Made by a program: the position numbers and the translations under genes
Source of the DNA: Bigelowiella natans CCMP2755
Taxonomy: Eukaryota > Cercozoa > Chlorarachniophyceae
Assembly: GCA_000320545.1 (NCBI GenBank)
Contig: ADNK01003288.1
Coordinates: forward strand, 1-37,500
DNA length: 37,500 bases
Direction of reading: 5' to 3'
The notes under the pieces: model-generated
Database searches by the model: none
Told to the model about the DNA's origin: nothing
The model's input: only the letters and a program-made list of their open reading frames with translations
Shown here: positions 36,503 through 37,500 of the stretch, one piece after another
How positions within the stretch are numbered: position 1 is the first letter of the stretch
Layout: each line of letters starts with the position of its first letter

Positions 36503-37500
36503 CAGTGGTACAAACATCAACTTTACCAACGTATGGCGCCCTCCCAAAAGCAAAAAGAAGGAGGAGGAGGAGGAGGAGGAGAGAAGAAGGAGGACAAGAA
36601 AAGCAAGGAAACAAAAGCAAGGACTCGCATAATCAACCTACCGACAAAATTATGGCATCGGGTGATAAATGATAGTGAGTGTTTGTTCTCGTGTGTGAAG
36701 AATAGTTTTGAGCTGCTATGTTTGCTGCTCATGCTTGCTACTACACATAACTAACGAAAATATAGCATTATTTACTGATGTTTACTGCAAATTACTAACG
36801 AAAATATAGCATTGTTATTCACTGATATTACAAATGCTACCTTTCCTTCTTCTTTATCTTGTTGTTCTTCTTCTCATTGTTTTTCTTATTTCACTACTAC
36901 TACTGCTACTACTACTTCTTCTACTACTACCAAAGGGAACACATCTCGCAGGACTTGAAAAGTCACTGAAACACATCTCTGCATTCTATCACGAGAAAGG
37001 GCCGTTTGATGGCATCTTAGGGTAATTCTTAACAAGCAAAAGACGACACACAGAGAGAAAAATAAGAGTAATAAGATTAAATAAAAAATAGTAAATGATG
37101 AATAAAAGGATACTGCCCACCATTTGACGATGATGACTTACATACATACATATATTCTCATCGCCATTTGACGATGATGACTTACATACATACATACATA
37201 TATACTCATCACCGCTAAAAGGGTAGTAAAGTTATAACAGCACAATACGTACGTTTTCTTCTAGATTCTCTCAAGGCGGTGCTACAGCAGCTCTACTAGC
37301 TGGTAATTGCACTAATAGTGATACTACTAGTAATAGTAGTTGTAGTAGGTTCGTGTGATTAAGTTGGACTGCACGTCATCATCTGATTTCTATCTATGTT
37401 GATGTGTCGTTGCTGTTATTGCTGCCTTCGTATGCGTCGTTGTTGTTTGTTCTGCTGATTATTTGTCTTCTATTCATTTATCAGCGTTAAAGCCTAGATG
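34666..37500 (+). CDS. FSH1-type serine hydrolase, cut by the window end
   Basis: Predicted alpha/beta-hydrolase of the FSH1/OVCA2 family. Well-supported exons: 35139-35217, 35326-35491, 35627-35667, 35789-35888, 36138-36194, 36506-36661, 36936-37021, 37265-37302, with another probably starting at about 37480 and running off the edge; all phases match. Family motifs: LRILCLHGAASNSKI (first strand and oxyanion loop), EFVMLDSPLEL, and GPFDGILGFSQGGATAALL, in which the Ser of GFSQG is the expected nucleophile. The Asp and His of the triad should lie beyond the window. A Lys/Glu-rich insert (EKKEDKKSKETK) with a Gly run from (GGA)n is unusual. Candidate first exons are 34666-34717 (MGAWACCFTENGDLL) and one from 34789, joined in phase through an internal donor near 34898 or 34917; otherwise Met at 35150 could be the start. 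Confidence 0.82.
35072..35142. repeat. Duplicated 3' splice site before a hydrolase exon
   Basis: The block GATTATCTGTTGTTTGCAGT plus flanking CATACAC and GAA occurs twice, at about 35072-35105 and 35107-35142, 37 bp apart. Both carry a good acceptor. Use of the first would add a TGA within seven codons, so only the second gives an open exon. Confidence 0.88.

Overview
The window is one chromosome end of an intron-rich eukaryote. It opens with about five CCCTAA telomere units, then a degenerate 13-bp subtelomeric repeat. Every gene I could resolve is spliced with GT-AG introns. Exons are often only 18 to 100 bp and introns are packed with di-, tri- and tetranucleotide microsatellites. The gene set (motor myosin, ADF-H proteins, a FAN/NSMAF-type BEACH-WD40 protein, ankyrin-MYND, a VTT-family membrane protein, an FSH1-type hydrolase) fits a protist. 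I cannot fix the lineage from sequence alone; a SAR-type protist or alga is a guess.

The six-frame view breaks the genes into pieces, so I rebuilt them by matching exon phase across introns. In the four complete models (myosin, triple ADF-H, ankyrin-MYND, VTT) the summed exons are exact multiples of three. The resolved part of the BEACH gene also sums to a multiple of three.

Layout: 1-88 telomere and repeat; about 117-1045 remains of subtelomeric coding sequence; 1828-9889 (-) an unconventional myosin with a calponin-homology tail and a large charged insert in its motor; 10230-10783 (+) the 3' part of an unrecognised gene; 11126-15309 (+) a protein with three tandem ADF-H (coactosin/cofilin-like) domains; 15310-16958 a CTAG-rich island; 16959 to about 26430 (-) a GRAM/PH-BEACH-WD40 protein of the FAN/NSMAF type; 27759-30127 (+) an ankyrin-MYND protein; 30128-31737 a second CTAG-rich island; 31738-33956 (-) a TVP38/TMEM64-like VTT membrane protein; 34666 to beyond 37500 (+) an FSH1-type serine hydrolase cut by the window end.

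From the myosin on, the genes lie in an alternating divergent/convergent pattern. Both CTAG islands fall exactly between convergent 3' ends. The first part of the arm is actin-related (myosin motor, then the triple ADF-H protein). The BEACH, VTT and ankyrin-MYND genes suggest membrane traffic and signalling but need not work together.

The most unusual signals are the triple ADF-H architecture, the CH-tailed myosin with its motor insert, microsatellites that start at and repeat the 5' splice-site sequence, tandemly duplicated 3' splice sites, and the CTAG islands.
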